A stretch of DNA of 64,000 nt from Chryseobacterium sp. c4a (GTDB lineage Bacteria; Bacteroidota; Bacteroidia; Flavobacteriales; Weeksellaceae): assembly GCF_009900745.1 (NCBI RefSeq), contig NZ_WXVU01000014.1, positions 62,001-126,000 on the forward strand, in the 5' to 3' direction. A program made the position numbers and the translations under genes. The notes under the pieces are model-generated. The model was not told where the DNA came from. It saw only the letters and a program-made list of their open reading frames with translations, and searched no databases. Positions 18,301 to 26,190 of the stretch are shown here, one piece after another; the first letter of the stretch is position 1; every line of letters starts with the position of its first letter.

Positions 18301-20199
18301 TTCAATTTTAAGGTTATTAACAATATCTACCAGCAATTCCAACTGTCCGGATAATGTACTTATGTTTTCATCGATGGTTTTAGCATCAATAGCCTTTTGT
18401 AACGCAATAATATCCTCTGAAATTGTTTGTGCTTTCTCTTCATAAGGTAATAATGCCCCTTCCTGCAACAGAAAATCTACGCAGGCATTAGAAAGTTCAG
18501 TATAACGGTCTGAAAGAGCTTTTTCAAGAGAATCCAACAGATTTACATCTGCATATTTCAGTTCTCTTGCTCCTGTAACTTCTCCTCTTAATGCTCTAAT
18601 TTGTGAAAGGGCATCAATATATTCAGTAAGTTGGGAATAATGAAGTCTTTTGGTATCGTCAAGGATCTTATGACATGCCAGCTTTATCTTTTCTAAAGCT
18701 TCTTCTGTGTTTTTCCGTTGTTCAACTACTTTTTCATATTCATTGATTGCCGAATGGGCAATTTTCCGAATTTCTTTAAGTGGCTGATCCAGTTTCTGAA
18801 CTTCATTTTCACCTAAAAAGTAATAGGTATCGAGAATAAAGGTGGAAAGCTTTACAATATCATCGTATAATCCGCTGTAAGAATCTTTTTTATTCAGAAG
18901 AGTGATAAGCTCCTGACTTTCGGCCATTACTCTTACGATATCTTTGTTTCCGATCTTGTAAATCAGACTGTCTGCTTTTTCAGCATTGGGTTGTAATTCT
19001 TTTGAGAAAGGGGTCTGCCAGATCTGAGCGAGATGATGCTTGGTGGTCTCAATACTCTCCCTAAGGTAAATGAGTTTTCCATCATTGAGAAGTGAGAAAC
19101 CGCTGCAACGAATAGGTGTTTCTATCGTTTGAGTGATAATATTATAGGAGATCAGCTGATAATTATTCGTTTTATCATCATAGAAAACATATAAAAAATT
19201 CTCTCCGTTGGGTTCTGTAACCGTTTTCAGGTAATACAGCCGATTCTGATCCTGTGAAATCACCTTTAAACCTCCGGTCTGGAGAGCATATCCGTTTGAA
19301 AACAGCACTCCCTGATTTTCCGGGAGTAATAATCCTGAATATTTGAGCGCATCAGCTCTTGAAACGGTCTTTTCTTTATGATTATAAATAAAATAGCGCT
19401 CTGTTTCCTGGTAGGGCTTTATTTTAAATAAAACAAGGTTATCCAGGTCACAGAAATGGATCTCAGCATCATCGAGATTCTGATCTTTATGGATCACATC
19501 TTCGGAATAGATCCCTTTTCCGGTATCGGTATTATCTTCAACCTTAATGGTGATATCTCCACCGATACTTTCCACAAAAACCTTATCGGCAAGGGAAATA
19601 TGCGGATGTTTTCCGGATCGCTGCATATCTCTTGTTGCTTTTGTCCACGCAAAACCATGCTGCGGCGGATATGCCGTTTCTGAAGCACTTCTTGAATCTA
19701 CATAAATAAGCTGATTGTCTTTGATCAGCCATTTGAAGGCTTTAATATCGGTAGTGCTTTCCGAAAGCTGGAAAACCATATAAAGGTAGTTCTCTGTAAA
19801 AGTAAATCTTGCAAAGAATGTATTTCTGTAATATTTGTAAAGGTTTTTAAACTCATCAATAAAAACCTCATCATTGATAAGGTCATAATCCTGAGGTTCA
19901 AACCTATTTTTATTGATTCTATAAATGGAAAAAACGTCTGAAATATTAATTTCAGTCTGTAAGCCTAAATGGGCATTGGAACCAAATATCAAATAATCTC
20001 CTAATGAATAGATATCCTTGGCTATACAGTTATGATCTGTGGAAACCCTTTCATTGGCAATCAACGAAAAATCTATTCCACCGAAGATATTTTTACGGTC
20101 TTCATTAAGCTGATTCAACCTTTGTATAAGGTCATTTTTCTGCTCATTCAGACGGTTCTGAATAATTTCGTAGGTTCCGGAATTAAGTTGTTCTGACAT
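15397..20199 (-). CDS. Very large AAA+ ATPase ('DNA repair ATPase' type)
   Basis: A 1600-residue protein without signal peptide or membrane segment. The N-terminal ~450 residues are beta-rich with repeated ILVF-type strands (propeller-like), residues about 450-830 are mostly long helices and coiled coil, and the last third holds an AAA+ domain with Walker A SPPGYGKTT and Walker B VMLYLDDIQH. Relatives are called 'DNA repair ATPase' in databases, but nothing here shows a repair role. It is the last gene of a unit with PspA, YqiJ-like protein and flotillin, so a membrane-associated chaperone-like role is more likely (inference). Confidence 0.82.
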   Translation of the reverse strand: MSEQLNSGTYEIIQNRLNEQKNDLIQRLNQLNEDRKNIFGGIDFSLIANERVSTDHNCIAKDIYSLGDYLIFGSNAHLGLQTEINISDVFSIYRINKNRFEPQDYDLINDEVFIDEFKNLYKYYRNTFFARFTFTENYLYMVFQLSESTTDIKAFKWLIKDNQLIYVDSRSASETAYPPQHGFAWTKATRDMQRSGKHPHISLADKVFVESIGGDITIKVEDNTDTGKGIYSEDVIHKDQNLDDAEIHFCDLDNLVLFKIKPYQETERYFIYNHKEKTVSRADALKYSGLLLPENQGVLFSNGYALQTGGLKVISQDQNRLYYLKTVTEPNGENFLYVFYDDKTNNYQLISYNIITQTIETPIRCSGFSLLNDGKLIYLRESIETTKHHLAQIWQTPFSKELQPNAEKADSLIYKIGNKDIVRVMAESQELITLLNKKDSYSGLYDDIVKLSTFILDTYYFLGENEVQKLDQPLKEIRKIAHSAINEYEKVVEQRKNTEEALEKIKLACHKILDDTKRLHYSQLTEYIDALSQIRALRGEVTGARELKYADVNLLDSLEKALSDRYTELSNACVDFLLQEGALLPYEEKAQTISEDIIALQKAIDAKTIDENISTLSGQLELLVDIVNNLKIEDTSQSTQIIENISLIFARLNQERLELSKRKREISGKELASDFQAQITLFDQSVINFLELSQTPEKCDEYLTKLSIQLEEMETKFIDFDEFIQQIGTKREEVYGHFQNKRVQLTESRNKRTQSLFDAAQRILKSVQTKAESFDSENEINGYFASDLMVEKVRDLARQLAELEDSAKSEEIQTLLKTCQQESVRRLKDKKEIYVDGESIIALGDYKFAVNQQKLDLTLVLRNAQYYYHLTGTSFYEPLNFTTADEFKEVWNQEFVSENTKVKRFEYLAWNVFSNHKELAAESQNEREVQQFTAEHFGEGLVKGIHDKDAQIIVTRLQQMYNELGLMRFTAQERALAQLFWFFLNPERKEYYSKQFEAAAIIAQSFAGKQGFEYLSRELAEEMKSFASANDIFKETDYTNAAVYLKQEDKENFLISEKAGALYELFLKELKEKGKDLEFFVQIQAMYQYPSACYYIAEGALKAFDPNAEKNIIDEVLGCIITQKFDPKNIRHISYEAVIKDLKSLEKDAEYPLNYFEFVSRLNHFNTVTVPKYKRLQELKYSWVDEKKKALKLDTFQPQILSSFVRNKLINDVYFPLIGANLAKQLGTAGSDKRTDRMGMLLLVSPPGYGKTTLMEYMAERMGLVFMKINGPSLGYDIVSTDPAEARNAGARQELEKLNLALEMGDNVMLYLDDIQHCNPEFLQKFISLADGQRKIEGIYNGESKTYDLRSKRFCLVMAGNPYTESGEKFKIPDMLANRSDTYNLGEISGSKTDLFDLSLIENSLMSNEYLTRLTQPGMENLYDLYDCVITDNPADNLKGNFSSNEISDFRAVLKNTIMVRNMILKVNKEYIASAAMSDDYRNEPPFKLQGSYRNMNKLITQIQPILKENEVIQIVLSHYQNESQTLTTGAEANMLKLKELIGVISEDEKERWEEIKKTFVKNKTLKGLGENDRMSQIVALLAQFGDGLEGIKEALKKIE

Positions 20200-20277
20200 A
20201 GTGTTGGATTAGATGGTCATGGCTGTTGTTCAACAGCATATCTTGGTGTAGAACTTATTATACTTTCATCTTCATGT

Positions 20278-20310
20278 AAACCTTATAGGTTTTGAAAACC
20301 TATAAGGTTT
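20278..20310. repeat. 33-bp perfect palindrome inside the operon
   Basis: AAACCTTATAGGTTTT (20278-20293) and AAAACCTATAAGGTTT (20295-20310) are perfect 16-bp inverted arms around one G. It lies in the 174-bp gap between flotillin and the AAA ATPase gene. In RNA it would form a long hairpin; there is no T-run on the minus strand, so it is not a standard terminator. It may be a dispersed REP-like palindrome. Confidence 0.55.
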
Positions 20311-20373
20311 GTCATGCAAACAGCTAATCTATTTTACGAATTGATTATCAGTAAATTAAATGTTTTTCATATA

Positions 20374-22395
20374 TTAAACATGGTTATTGTTTACCGGTTT
20401 ATTGTCTACACCCATGTGTCTGGCCATATCAAGGGCTCTTTCCAGAATTCCTTTTTCCTGTTGATTGGCTACACCGTTCAGTTTAAAGATCAGGGATGCG
20501 ATACTCATGTTTTTGATATCGTCTGATGAAATATTATATTTATCTACCATTCCCATTACTTTGCCAATGATATTTTCACCATCTCCCAACAGGTTTTCTC
20601 TCACCATCTGTGCATTTTCACTGTGGCTTACAAATTTGTCTAATCCTTTTCCTGCAGAAACCTGGCGGATTACATTATCAAAGAATGTGTTGTCACCTCC
20701 TACGATATCAATTTTCGCTGTTTTGAAGGCTTCTGCCAATACCAGAGACTGAGCTTCTGCAATATCTTTCTGAATAGCGATTTCAGCCAGCTCCACTTCT
20801 TTTTCTTTATTCAGTTTCAGACGGAATTCTTCGTGATCTTTTCCGGCATCATTCAGTTTCTTCATAGCTTCTGCTTTTTCGTTGATTCCAGCAGCTTCTG
20901 CCAATGCTTTTTCTTTAATTACTTCTGCCTGTGCAATTCCTTCTTTCTTCACTGCTTCAGCCTTTTTCTCAATGACCACGGCTTCTACAATTCCTTGTCT
21001 TTCTGCTGCGTCTGCTTTTGCGTGCAACACTTGAGCTTCAGATAATCCTACAGTAGCTTCTTCTTTTGCCTTAGCATCTGCAATGATCTTACGTGCTTCA
21101 GCTTCTTTCTCTGCAGCGTCTCGCTTCGCCTGTGCTTCGATCACATATTTCTGAGCATCTTTTTCTGCGGCCAGCTTACGTGCTTCTGCGGCTCTTGTTT
21201 CTTCAATTAACCTTTTCTCTGCTTCCTGAGTAGCGACTGTAATTTCAACCTGTTTGTTTCTTTCAGCGGTTTTGAAAGCTTCCAGATCTTTAATTCCCTG
21301 CTGCTCTTCCACTACCGTTTTCTCCATTGTCAAACGTTCGCGAATTGCATCCTGAATGCTTTTCTTTTCTATTTCTATCGCTTTCTCTTTTTCAATCTGA
21401 GCAAGGGAAACAATTCTTTCTCTTTCTGTAGCCTCTAAAGCTTTGTCTTTTAATACTCTTTCTGTTTCTACCAGATCTGCACGTTCTTTATTTTTAGCAG
21501 CAATCACTACCTGGCGAAGTTTATTTTCTTCTGCAATCTGTAATTTCTCTTCTGTCGCAATACGAACGGTCTCATATCTCAGGCGTTCTTCTTCTTCTAC
21601 TTTTAAGATTTCAGCATTTTCACGAGCTTTGATATTGGCTACTTCTCTTTTTTGAGACTCCTGCTTTTCTGCCAACTGTTTTTCAAGCTCAAGAATAGCT
21701 TCTCTGGCTTCTACATTTTGTTTCGTAATGGTTTTTTCTTCATCACGACGAACCTGATTGGCTTTAATATTTTGCGTTGCAGTAAGTTCTGTAATTTTTT
21801 TAATCCCTTCAGAATCAAGGATATTGTCTTTATCTAGCTTATCAATAGACGTTTGTTCAAGGTAATCGATTGCGCAATCATCTAAAACATAACCATTTAA
21901 GTCTGTTCCGATGATATCAAGGATCTCCTGACGAAATTCGCTTCTTGCTTCATATAATTCAGTAAAATCAAATTTCTTTCCTACTGTTTTTAGGGCTTCT
22001 GAAAATTTAGCTTCAAAAAGCTCTCTTAAAGTTTGAGCATCAGATGCTCTCTGACAGCCAATTGTTTGAGCTACATTCACAATATCATCTACTGATTTGT
22101 TCACACGGATAAAGAATGCCACCTGGATATCTGCTCTCATATTATCTTTACAGATCAATCCGGCTTTTCCTTCTCTTGATATCTCTAGTTTTTTCACAGA
22201 AATATCCATAGATTCCATACGGTGAATGATAGGGATTACGATTCCTGCATTAAAGAAAACTTTTGTGCCACCATAACCGGTTCTTAAAATAACAATTCCC
22301 TGAACGGTCTTTTTATACATGGATAAAATCCAGAAAATCAGTCCGATTGATGCTACTGCAACAATGATAATTCCAGCAATTAATGGTAAGTTCAT
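20374..22395 (-). CDS. Flotillin/SPFH-domain membrane protein
   Basis: A 673-residue flotillin. One N-terminal membrane segment (about 5-27), then an SPFH/band 7 domain (about 30-215), a very long Glu/Ala/Lys-rich coiled coil (about 215-560) and a C-terminal oligomerisation region. It resembles YqiK/FloT. Flotillins scaffold membrane microdomains and in many bacteria stand next to NfeD/YqiJ proteins, as here (22511-23167). The gene lies 115 bp downstream of that one on the same strand. The gap at 22396-22510 shows no terminator. Confidence 0.9.
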   Translation of the reverse strand: MNLPLIAGIIIVAVASIGLIFWILSMYKKTVQGIVILRTGYGGTKVFFNAGIVIPIIHRMESMDISVKKLEISREGKAGLICKDNMRADIQVAFFIRVNKSVDDIVNVAQTIGCQRASDAQTLRELFEAKFSEALKTVGKKFDFTELYEARSEFRQEILDIIGTDLNGYVLDDCAIDYLEQTSIDKLDKDNILDSEGIKKITELTATQNIKANQVRRDEEKTITKQNVEAREAILELEKQLAEKQESQKREVANIKARENAEILKVEEEERLRYETVRIATEEKLQIAEENKLRQVVIAAKNKERADLVETERVLKDKALEATERERIVSLAQIEKEKAIEIEKKSIQDAIRERLTMEKTVVEEQQGIKDLEAFKTAERNKQVEITVATQEAEKRLIEETRAAEARKLAAEKDAQKYVIEAQAKRDAAEKEAEARKIIADAKAKEEATVGLSEAQVLHAKADAAERQGIVEAVVIEKKAEAVKKEGIAQAEVIKEKALAEAAGINEKAEAMKKLNDAGKDHEEFRLKLNKEKEVELAEIAIQKDIAEAQSLVLAEAFKTAKIDIVGGDNTFFDNVIRQVSAGKGLDKFVSHSENAQMVRENLLGDGENIIGKVMGMVDKYNISSDDIKNMSIASLIFKLNGVANQQEKGILERALDMARHMGVDNKPVNNNHV

Positions 22396-22510
22396 AGTTT
22401 TATAAGTTTAATAGTTTATATATAAATGTGTTTTTTTAAAAGGTGTTGAGAAAGATCTCCAACATAGCGTTCAACATGATTAAAAATAAGCTGAGCATGG
22501 TTATTGTTTT

Positions 22511-23167
22511 TTAGTATCTCATGGATTTCTGCACATAGTAGATTCGCTTATCAAGGTCTTCGTCTACAATCATCACTTTAGTCCCGTGTTCCAGCTTTGT
22601 TCCATCCTGACTTCTGACCATCAGCGTCATAGGATCGCTTCCGATAAAGACTTCCATCATTCCTATTTTATCATCCTGAATACTTGATTTCAAACGTCCT
22701 TCTCTTCCCAAAAACGCATAGGATACTTCTCCTTTGTGATTAATTTCCTTGAAAAAGGGATTTAAAGGTTTCAGAATGACCTTAGTGATCAGCATTCCTG
22801 CAATAAACAAGGGAAAAAGGATCAGTATTCCTGCCCATGTTGGCAGTGGAACGAAGTAACTAAGGTAAAATGAGCCGAGCCATGTAATCAATAATGATAA
22901 TGTAAGGAAATAGGTAACCGGGACAATATCCAGGTTCAGAAACTTCAGGAAATGCATCCACGCGGAGGGATCGTGATCCGGAGCATGAAAGTGACCATCC
23001 GGGACATGAGTATCCGCCCCTACATCAAGATCTGAATGCAGCCCCACATCGATATCCAGCCCAGTAATGATGGTAAATAACCAATAGACCACTGAAAGTC
23101 CCAGCAATACACTCAAAACAGTATTTACCGGTGAAAATGCTATGTTTAAAAATTCCTGAAAGGTCAT
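22511..23167 (-). CDS. YqiJ-like OB-fold membrane protein
   Basis: A 218-residue protein with about four hydrophobic segments (about 15-37, 80-98, 100-118 and 122-140), a His/Asp-rich loop (DTHVPDGHFHAPDHDPS) and a soluble C-terminal domain (about 150-218) resembling the NfeD/YqiJ OB-fold. E. coli YqiJ and B. subtilis YuaF of this type partner flotillins. It is separated by 1 bp from pspA and precedes flotillin, matching that arrangement. The His-rich loop could bind metal, which is speculative. Confidence 0.8.
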   Translation of the reverse strand: MTFQEFLNIAFSPVNTVLSVLLGLSVVYWLFTIITGLDIDVGLHSDLDVGADTHVPDGHFHAPDHDPSAWMHFLKFLNLDIVPVTYFLTLSLLITWLGSFYLSYFVPLPTWAGILILFPLFIAGMLITKVILKPLNPFFKEINHKGEVSYAFLGREGRLKSSIQDDKIGMMEVFIGSDPMTLMVRSQDGTKLEHGTKVMIVDEDLDKRIYYVQKSMRY

Positions 23168-23168
23168 A

Positions 23169-23870
23169 TTAGCCTTTTTTAAGTGTTTCCTTTAATCTGT
23201 TCAAAGCTTCTTCTGCTTCATTATCTTTGTTGTTTACCATAGCATCAATCTCTTCATCAATTGTCTTTCCTGATTTTGACAGATCAGAATAGGCTTCTGC
23301 CAGCGTTTCCTGCTGTACAACTCTTTCTTTCAGTTTCTCCAGCATACTTACGGTACTTCCGGTATCCATCTGGGTCATTTTCTGATTAATATCTTTCGTA
23401 GCTTCACTTACCTGAACTCTTGCTTTAAGGGTTTTCAACTCATTTTCCCATTTGCTAATACTAGATTTCAGGTGATTGATTGTCGCCTGCATTTTCTCAC
23501 ATTCTGTGTGAAGTTTTTCATGTTCTTTATGAAGTTGATCTGCATTTTCCTGGGAAGAGGCCTGTCTTTTTAAAGCTTCCTTGGCCAGACGATCTGCTTC
23601 TGAAGCTTCCACTTCTCCTTTTTCCGCTTTCTGAACAATCACTATGGCCTTGTTATAATAGTCCTTTGAAGTCTGTTCTTCTGTTTCCGCTTCATTTTTC
23701 TTGCGAATGGTAAGCGCCTTCAATTGTGCCAGAGATTCGATGCTTTTCCCCAGTTCTTCTTTCATCTCACGGATTCCCTGTTCCGTTACATTGATAGGAT
23801 CCTCAAAGTTGTCGATCACAGAATGGATCTCTGCTTTTCCTATTGTTAATAATCTTTTGAAAATGTTCAT
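23169..23870 (-). CDS. PspA/IM30-family protein
   Basis: A 233-residue, almost entirely helical protein of the PspA/Vipp1 family, starting MNIFKRLLTIGKAEIHSVIDNFEDP as these ESCRT-III-like proteins do, with coiled coil over about 25-190. PspA binds stressed inner membrane and limits proton leakage. The gene lies between a DUF2170-like gene (19-bp gap) and the YqiJ-like gene (1-bp gap), matching known PspA-YjfI-flotillin neighbourhoods. No pspF-type activator is present; the divergent XRE protein at 24412 is the likely regulator. Confidence 0.9.
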   Translation of the reverse strand: MNIFKRLLTIGKAEIHSVIDNFEDPINVTEQGIREMKEELGKSIESLAQLKALTIRKKNEAETEEQTSKDYYNKAIVIVQKAEKGEVEASEADRLAKEALKRQASSQENADQLHKEHEKLHTECEKMQATINHLKSSISKWENELKTLKARVQVSEATKDINQKMTQMDTGSTVSMLEKLKERVVQQETLAEAYSDLSKSGKTIDEEIDAMVNNKDNEAEEALNRLKETLKKG

Positions 23871-23889
23871 TTTAAATATCTTTTGTGAA

Positions 23890-24285
23890 TTACTTACTCA
23901 TTTCAAGCATCTCGTTGGTAAACTCTCCTACCAGAATTCCTAATGAATTGATGGAAGCCATTACTTCATTCTGTGCCATGTGGTCTGTAGGAAGGGTATC
24001 TCTGAAAATCACCCGTTTTCCTGTACTGTCTAAAACAAAAGCTCCATGCACAATATCTCTGTTTTTCTGAAGCAGTCTTCTAAAGGTTTGTTCTGTAGGA
24101 TTTTTTATTTCGAAAAGGAACTGTTCCATAATAAGGATAGAATCTGATATAATAAGGATCATATTTTTGATTCCGTTGGACTCTTTTTCAATGATTAAGA
24201 TTCTCTGAGCCTCATCTTCAAGAATAATGTTAAACTCATAATCTAACAACCACTCTTTGACCGTTCTAAATATTTGATTTTTCAT
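23890..24285 (-). CDS. DUF2170/YjfI-like protein
   Basis: A 131-residue soluble protein starting at MKNQIFRTVKEWLLD. A strand-rich first half (IILIEKESNGIKNMILIISDSILIMEQFLFEI) and a helical second half (FRRLLQKNRDIVHGAFVLD) fit the DUF2170 (YjfI) family, which accompanies PspA in several lineages. I chose the ATG at 24285 because the -7 box TATATTTG at 24322-24329 lies upstream; a longer reading from 24351 would overlap the promoter. It is the first gene of the membrane-stress operon. Family assignment is moderate. Confidence 0.65.
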   Translation of the reverse strand: MKNQIFRTVKEWLLDYEFNIILEDEAQRILIIEKESNGIKNMILIISDSILIMEQFLFEIKNPTEQTFRRLLQKNRDIVHGAFVLDSTGKRVIFRDTLPTDHMAQNEVMASINSLGILVGEFTNEMLEMSK

Positions 24286-24321
24286 GCAGGTTGGTTTAGT
24301 GTTTTGCTTTTTCGCTCTACA

Positions 24322-24391
24322 CAAATATACCATAAAATTTTCAAATTGCAAATATTTTTAGCAATTATTTATTTAGGATTCTCTATCTTTG
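24322..24391. promoter_or_regulatory. Divergent promoters with shared inverted repeat
   Basis: Minus strand: TATATTTG (24322-24329) is a -7 box with a TTTG 19 bp upstream. Plus strand: TATCTTTG (24384-24391) is a -7 box 20 bp before the ATG at 24412. Between them AATTGC (24344-24349) and GCAATT (24361-24366) form an inverted repeat that covers the minus-strand -33 region, a fitting operator for the XRE protein encoded to the right. Confidence 0.55.
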
Positions 24392-24411
24392 CAAAAAAGA
24401 TTAGACAAACA

Positions 24412-25014
24412 ATGAGCTTCTTTGGAACTAATATTAAGAAAATAAGACAGGTTAGAGGTTTGAGCCAGAAGGCTTTTGCTGATTTATTTGACTTAAACAG
24501 AGGGGTAATAAGCTCTTATGAAGAAGGCCGTGCAGAACCGAAGATTGAAACCATATTAAAGGTTGCCAGTCATTTTAATCTTGATCTTGATAAATTACTC
24601 ACAGAAACGCTACAGGTGAATCAGTTAGCCAGTGTTTCAGACATTGACCAACTGATGCTATTCCCTGAATTGGCGATCAGTGGAAGAAATGAAGCCGTAA
24701 ATCCAAGGACAAATAATTCTGAAAACAGCTCGATCCTGCAAAAAATATTAGCATCTGTAGATCTTGTATATGAATTTACAACAGAAAAACAGCTTCTTTC
24801 TCCTTACCATTATGGAGATATTTTATTTCTGAATAAGGCAGACCTTAAAAAAGACGCTGCCAGCCAACTATTAGAAAACACCAATGGTAATTTGCAGTAT
24901 GTAACAAATACAAGCGAAAAGGATCTTTATAAAATTGTAGGACATGTCTCTACTACTGAAAAGAATATTTTCACAACTATTTTTGAAAGATTAGAAAGGC
25001 TGGAAAGAAAATAA
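24412..25014 (+). CDS. XRE-family HTH regulator, divergent from the membrane-stress operon
   Basis: A 200-residue protein. Residues 1-62 form an HTH_3 domain (QVRGLSQKAFADLFDLNRGVISSYEEGRAEPK). The rest lacks a clear domain, though about 115-185 resembles a small beta domain of the S24-like type without a recognisable Ser-Lys protease pair. Start at 24412, after the -7 box. It is transcribed away from the DUF2170-pspA-flotillin unit, a layout typical of a local regulator. Its stop codon abuts the convergent PepSY gene. Confidence 0.8.
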   Translation: MSFFGTNIKKIRQVRGLSQKAFADLFDLNRGVISSYEEGRAEPKIETILKVASHFNLDLDKLLTETLQVNQLASVSDIDQLMLFPELAISGRNEAVNPRTNNSENSSILQKILASVDLVYEFTTEKQLLSPYHYGDILFLNKADLKKDAASQLLENTNGNLQYVTNTSEKDLYKIVGHVSTTEKNIFTTIFERLERLERK

Positions 25015-26190
25015 TTAGTCTCTTTCTATTTTATTTTTTTTCTTTTTCTTGAACCACCATACTAAAAATCCTGTAACAGGAAGTGAAGCCCCTATCAGCG
25101 TAATAAAGAAATACAAAACTCTTCCCCATATACCTCCAAAAGCAGATCCTACGTGCAGGTCATAATTCAGTTTTTGTACTTTGGTAGCAAAATCTGCTCT
25201 GTCAAAGGGAGCTGCATACGCTGAAGCATTAGCCAATCGAATCCCTGTATTCCTATCATAACTGAAACTTTGAAGATCATAAAACTGGCGATGCGAGGAA
25301 TATAAAAAGATCCCTATTGTCTCGGTAGAATCTTTGGGAACAGATAGGTAATACCCTTTTGCATTTACTTGATCTACAGCATCCTCCCAGGCCATAAGCA
25401 TAGATTCAGCCAACTTTTCGGGTTGATATGAAGAGATATTATTGATTTCCTTACGTTCAGTTTCAGGGGATTGCCCAAGAGAGGTTGTGAAGTATAAAAA
25501 TTTATTAAACCATGGCAATCCATAATACATACCAGTCATAGAAATGACCAAAAGGAAAACCATGGCATAGAAACCAAAAACATTATGTAAGTCATAATTA
25601 AGTCTTTTGATCTTTGCATCCCATTTCACTGAGAAACTTTGCTTTCTCATGGCTTTCGTCCATTTTTTAGGCCACCACAACACCAATCCTGAGAGTAAAG
25701 TAATTAAGAAAACAAAAGTAGAGTAATTGATAACAGGTCTTCCTATTTCTGATGGCAGCCATAGAAAGCGGTGCCCTTTCAATGTCCATTCAAAAAAATC
25801 AAATTCTTCTTTGAATGATGGCTTACGAATCACTTCCCCAGTATAAGGATTTATATGCAGAACAAAACCAGGATTTCTTTTTCCAAAACCTACCATCGCT
25901 GCTTTTCCGGTAGGTCTCCATACAAAAGATATTTCCTCTGAAGGATATAAAGCTCTTGCTTTTGTGTAAAGCTCTGCAGGATTGGCCATTTCTTTTCCCG
26001 GAACAGAATCAATTCTTAGTTCAGGATTCAGCCAATCTTTAATTTCATCACGAAAAGACCAGGTAACACCGGTAATACAGATGATCACAATGACAATCCC
26101 GGAAACAAGGCCCAGCCACAAATGCAGCCAGGCAGATATCCTGTAAAACAGACTTCTATTGTTTTTCTTTTGGGGTTTTCCGGTGTTCAT
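25015..26190 (-). CDS. PepSY-associated transmembrane protein (iron-siderophore reductase-like)
   Basis: A 391-residue inner-membrane protein with four long hydrophobic segments: about 20-45 (LHLWLGLVSGIVIVIICITG), 150-170, 205-228 and 360-385. A PepSY-type periplasmic region follows the first, and conserved His residues (YDLHNVFG, YDLHVGSAFGG) could bind haem. Such proteins are encoded beside siderophore receptors and are thought to help reduce or release iron. It follows the receptor gene with no gap, so the two are one operon. Confidence 0.87.
   Translation of the reverse strand: MNTGKPQKKNNRSLFYRISAWLHLWLGLVSGIVIVIICITGVTWSFRDEIKDWLNPELRIDSVPGKEMANPAELYTKARALYPSEEISFVWRPTGKAAMVGFGKRNPGFVLHINPYTGEVIRKPSFKEEFDFFEWTLKGHRFLWLPSEIGRPVINYSTFVFLITLLSGLVLWWPKKWTKAMRKQSFSVKWDAKIKRLNYDLHNVFGFYAMVFLLVISMTGMYYGLPWFNKFLYFTTSLGQSPETERKEINNISSYQPEKLAESMLMAWEDAVDQVNAKGYYLSVPKDSTETIGIFLYSSHRQFYDLQSFSYDRNTGIRLANASAYAAPFDRADFATKVQKLNYDLHVGSAFGGIWGRVLYFFITLIGASLPVTGFLVWWFKKKKKNKIERD

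Noticed and set aside
24286..24411. Extended starts for both genes flanking the divergent promoter
   Set aside because: These extensions overlap the -7 boxes of both units and have no family-like residues.
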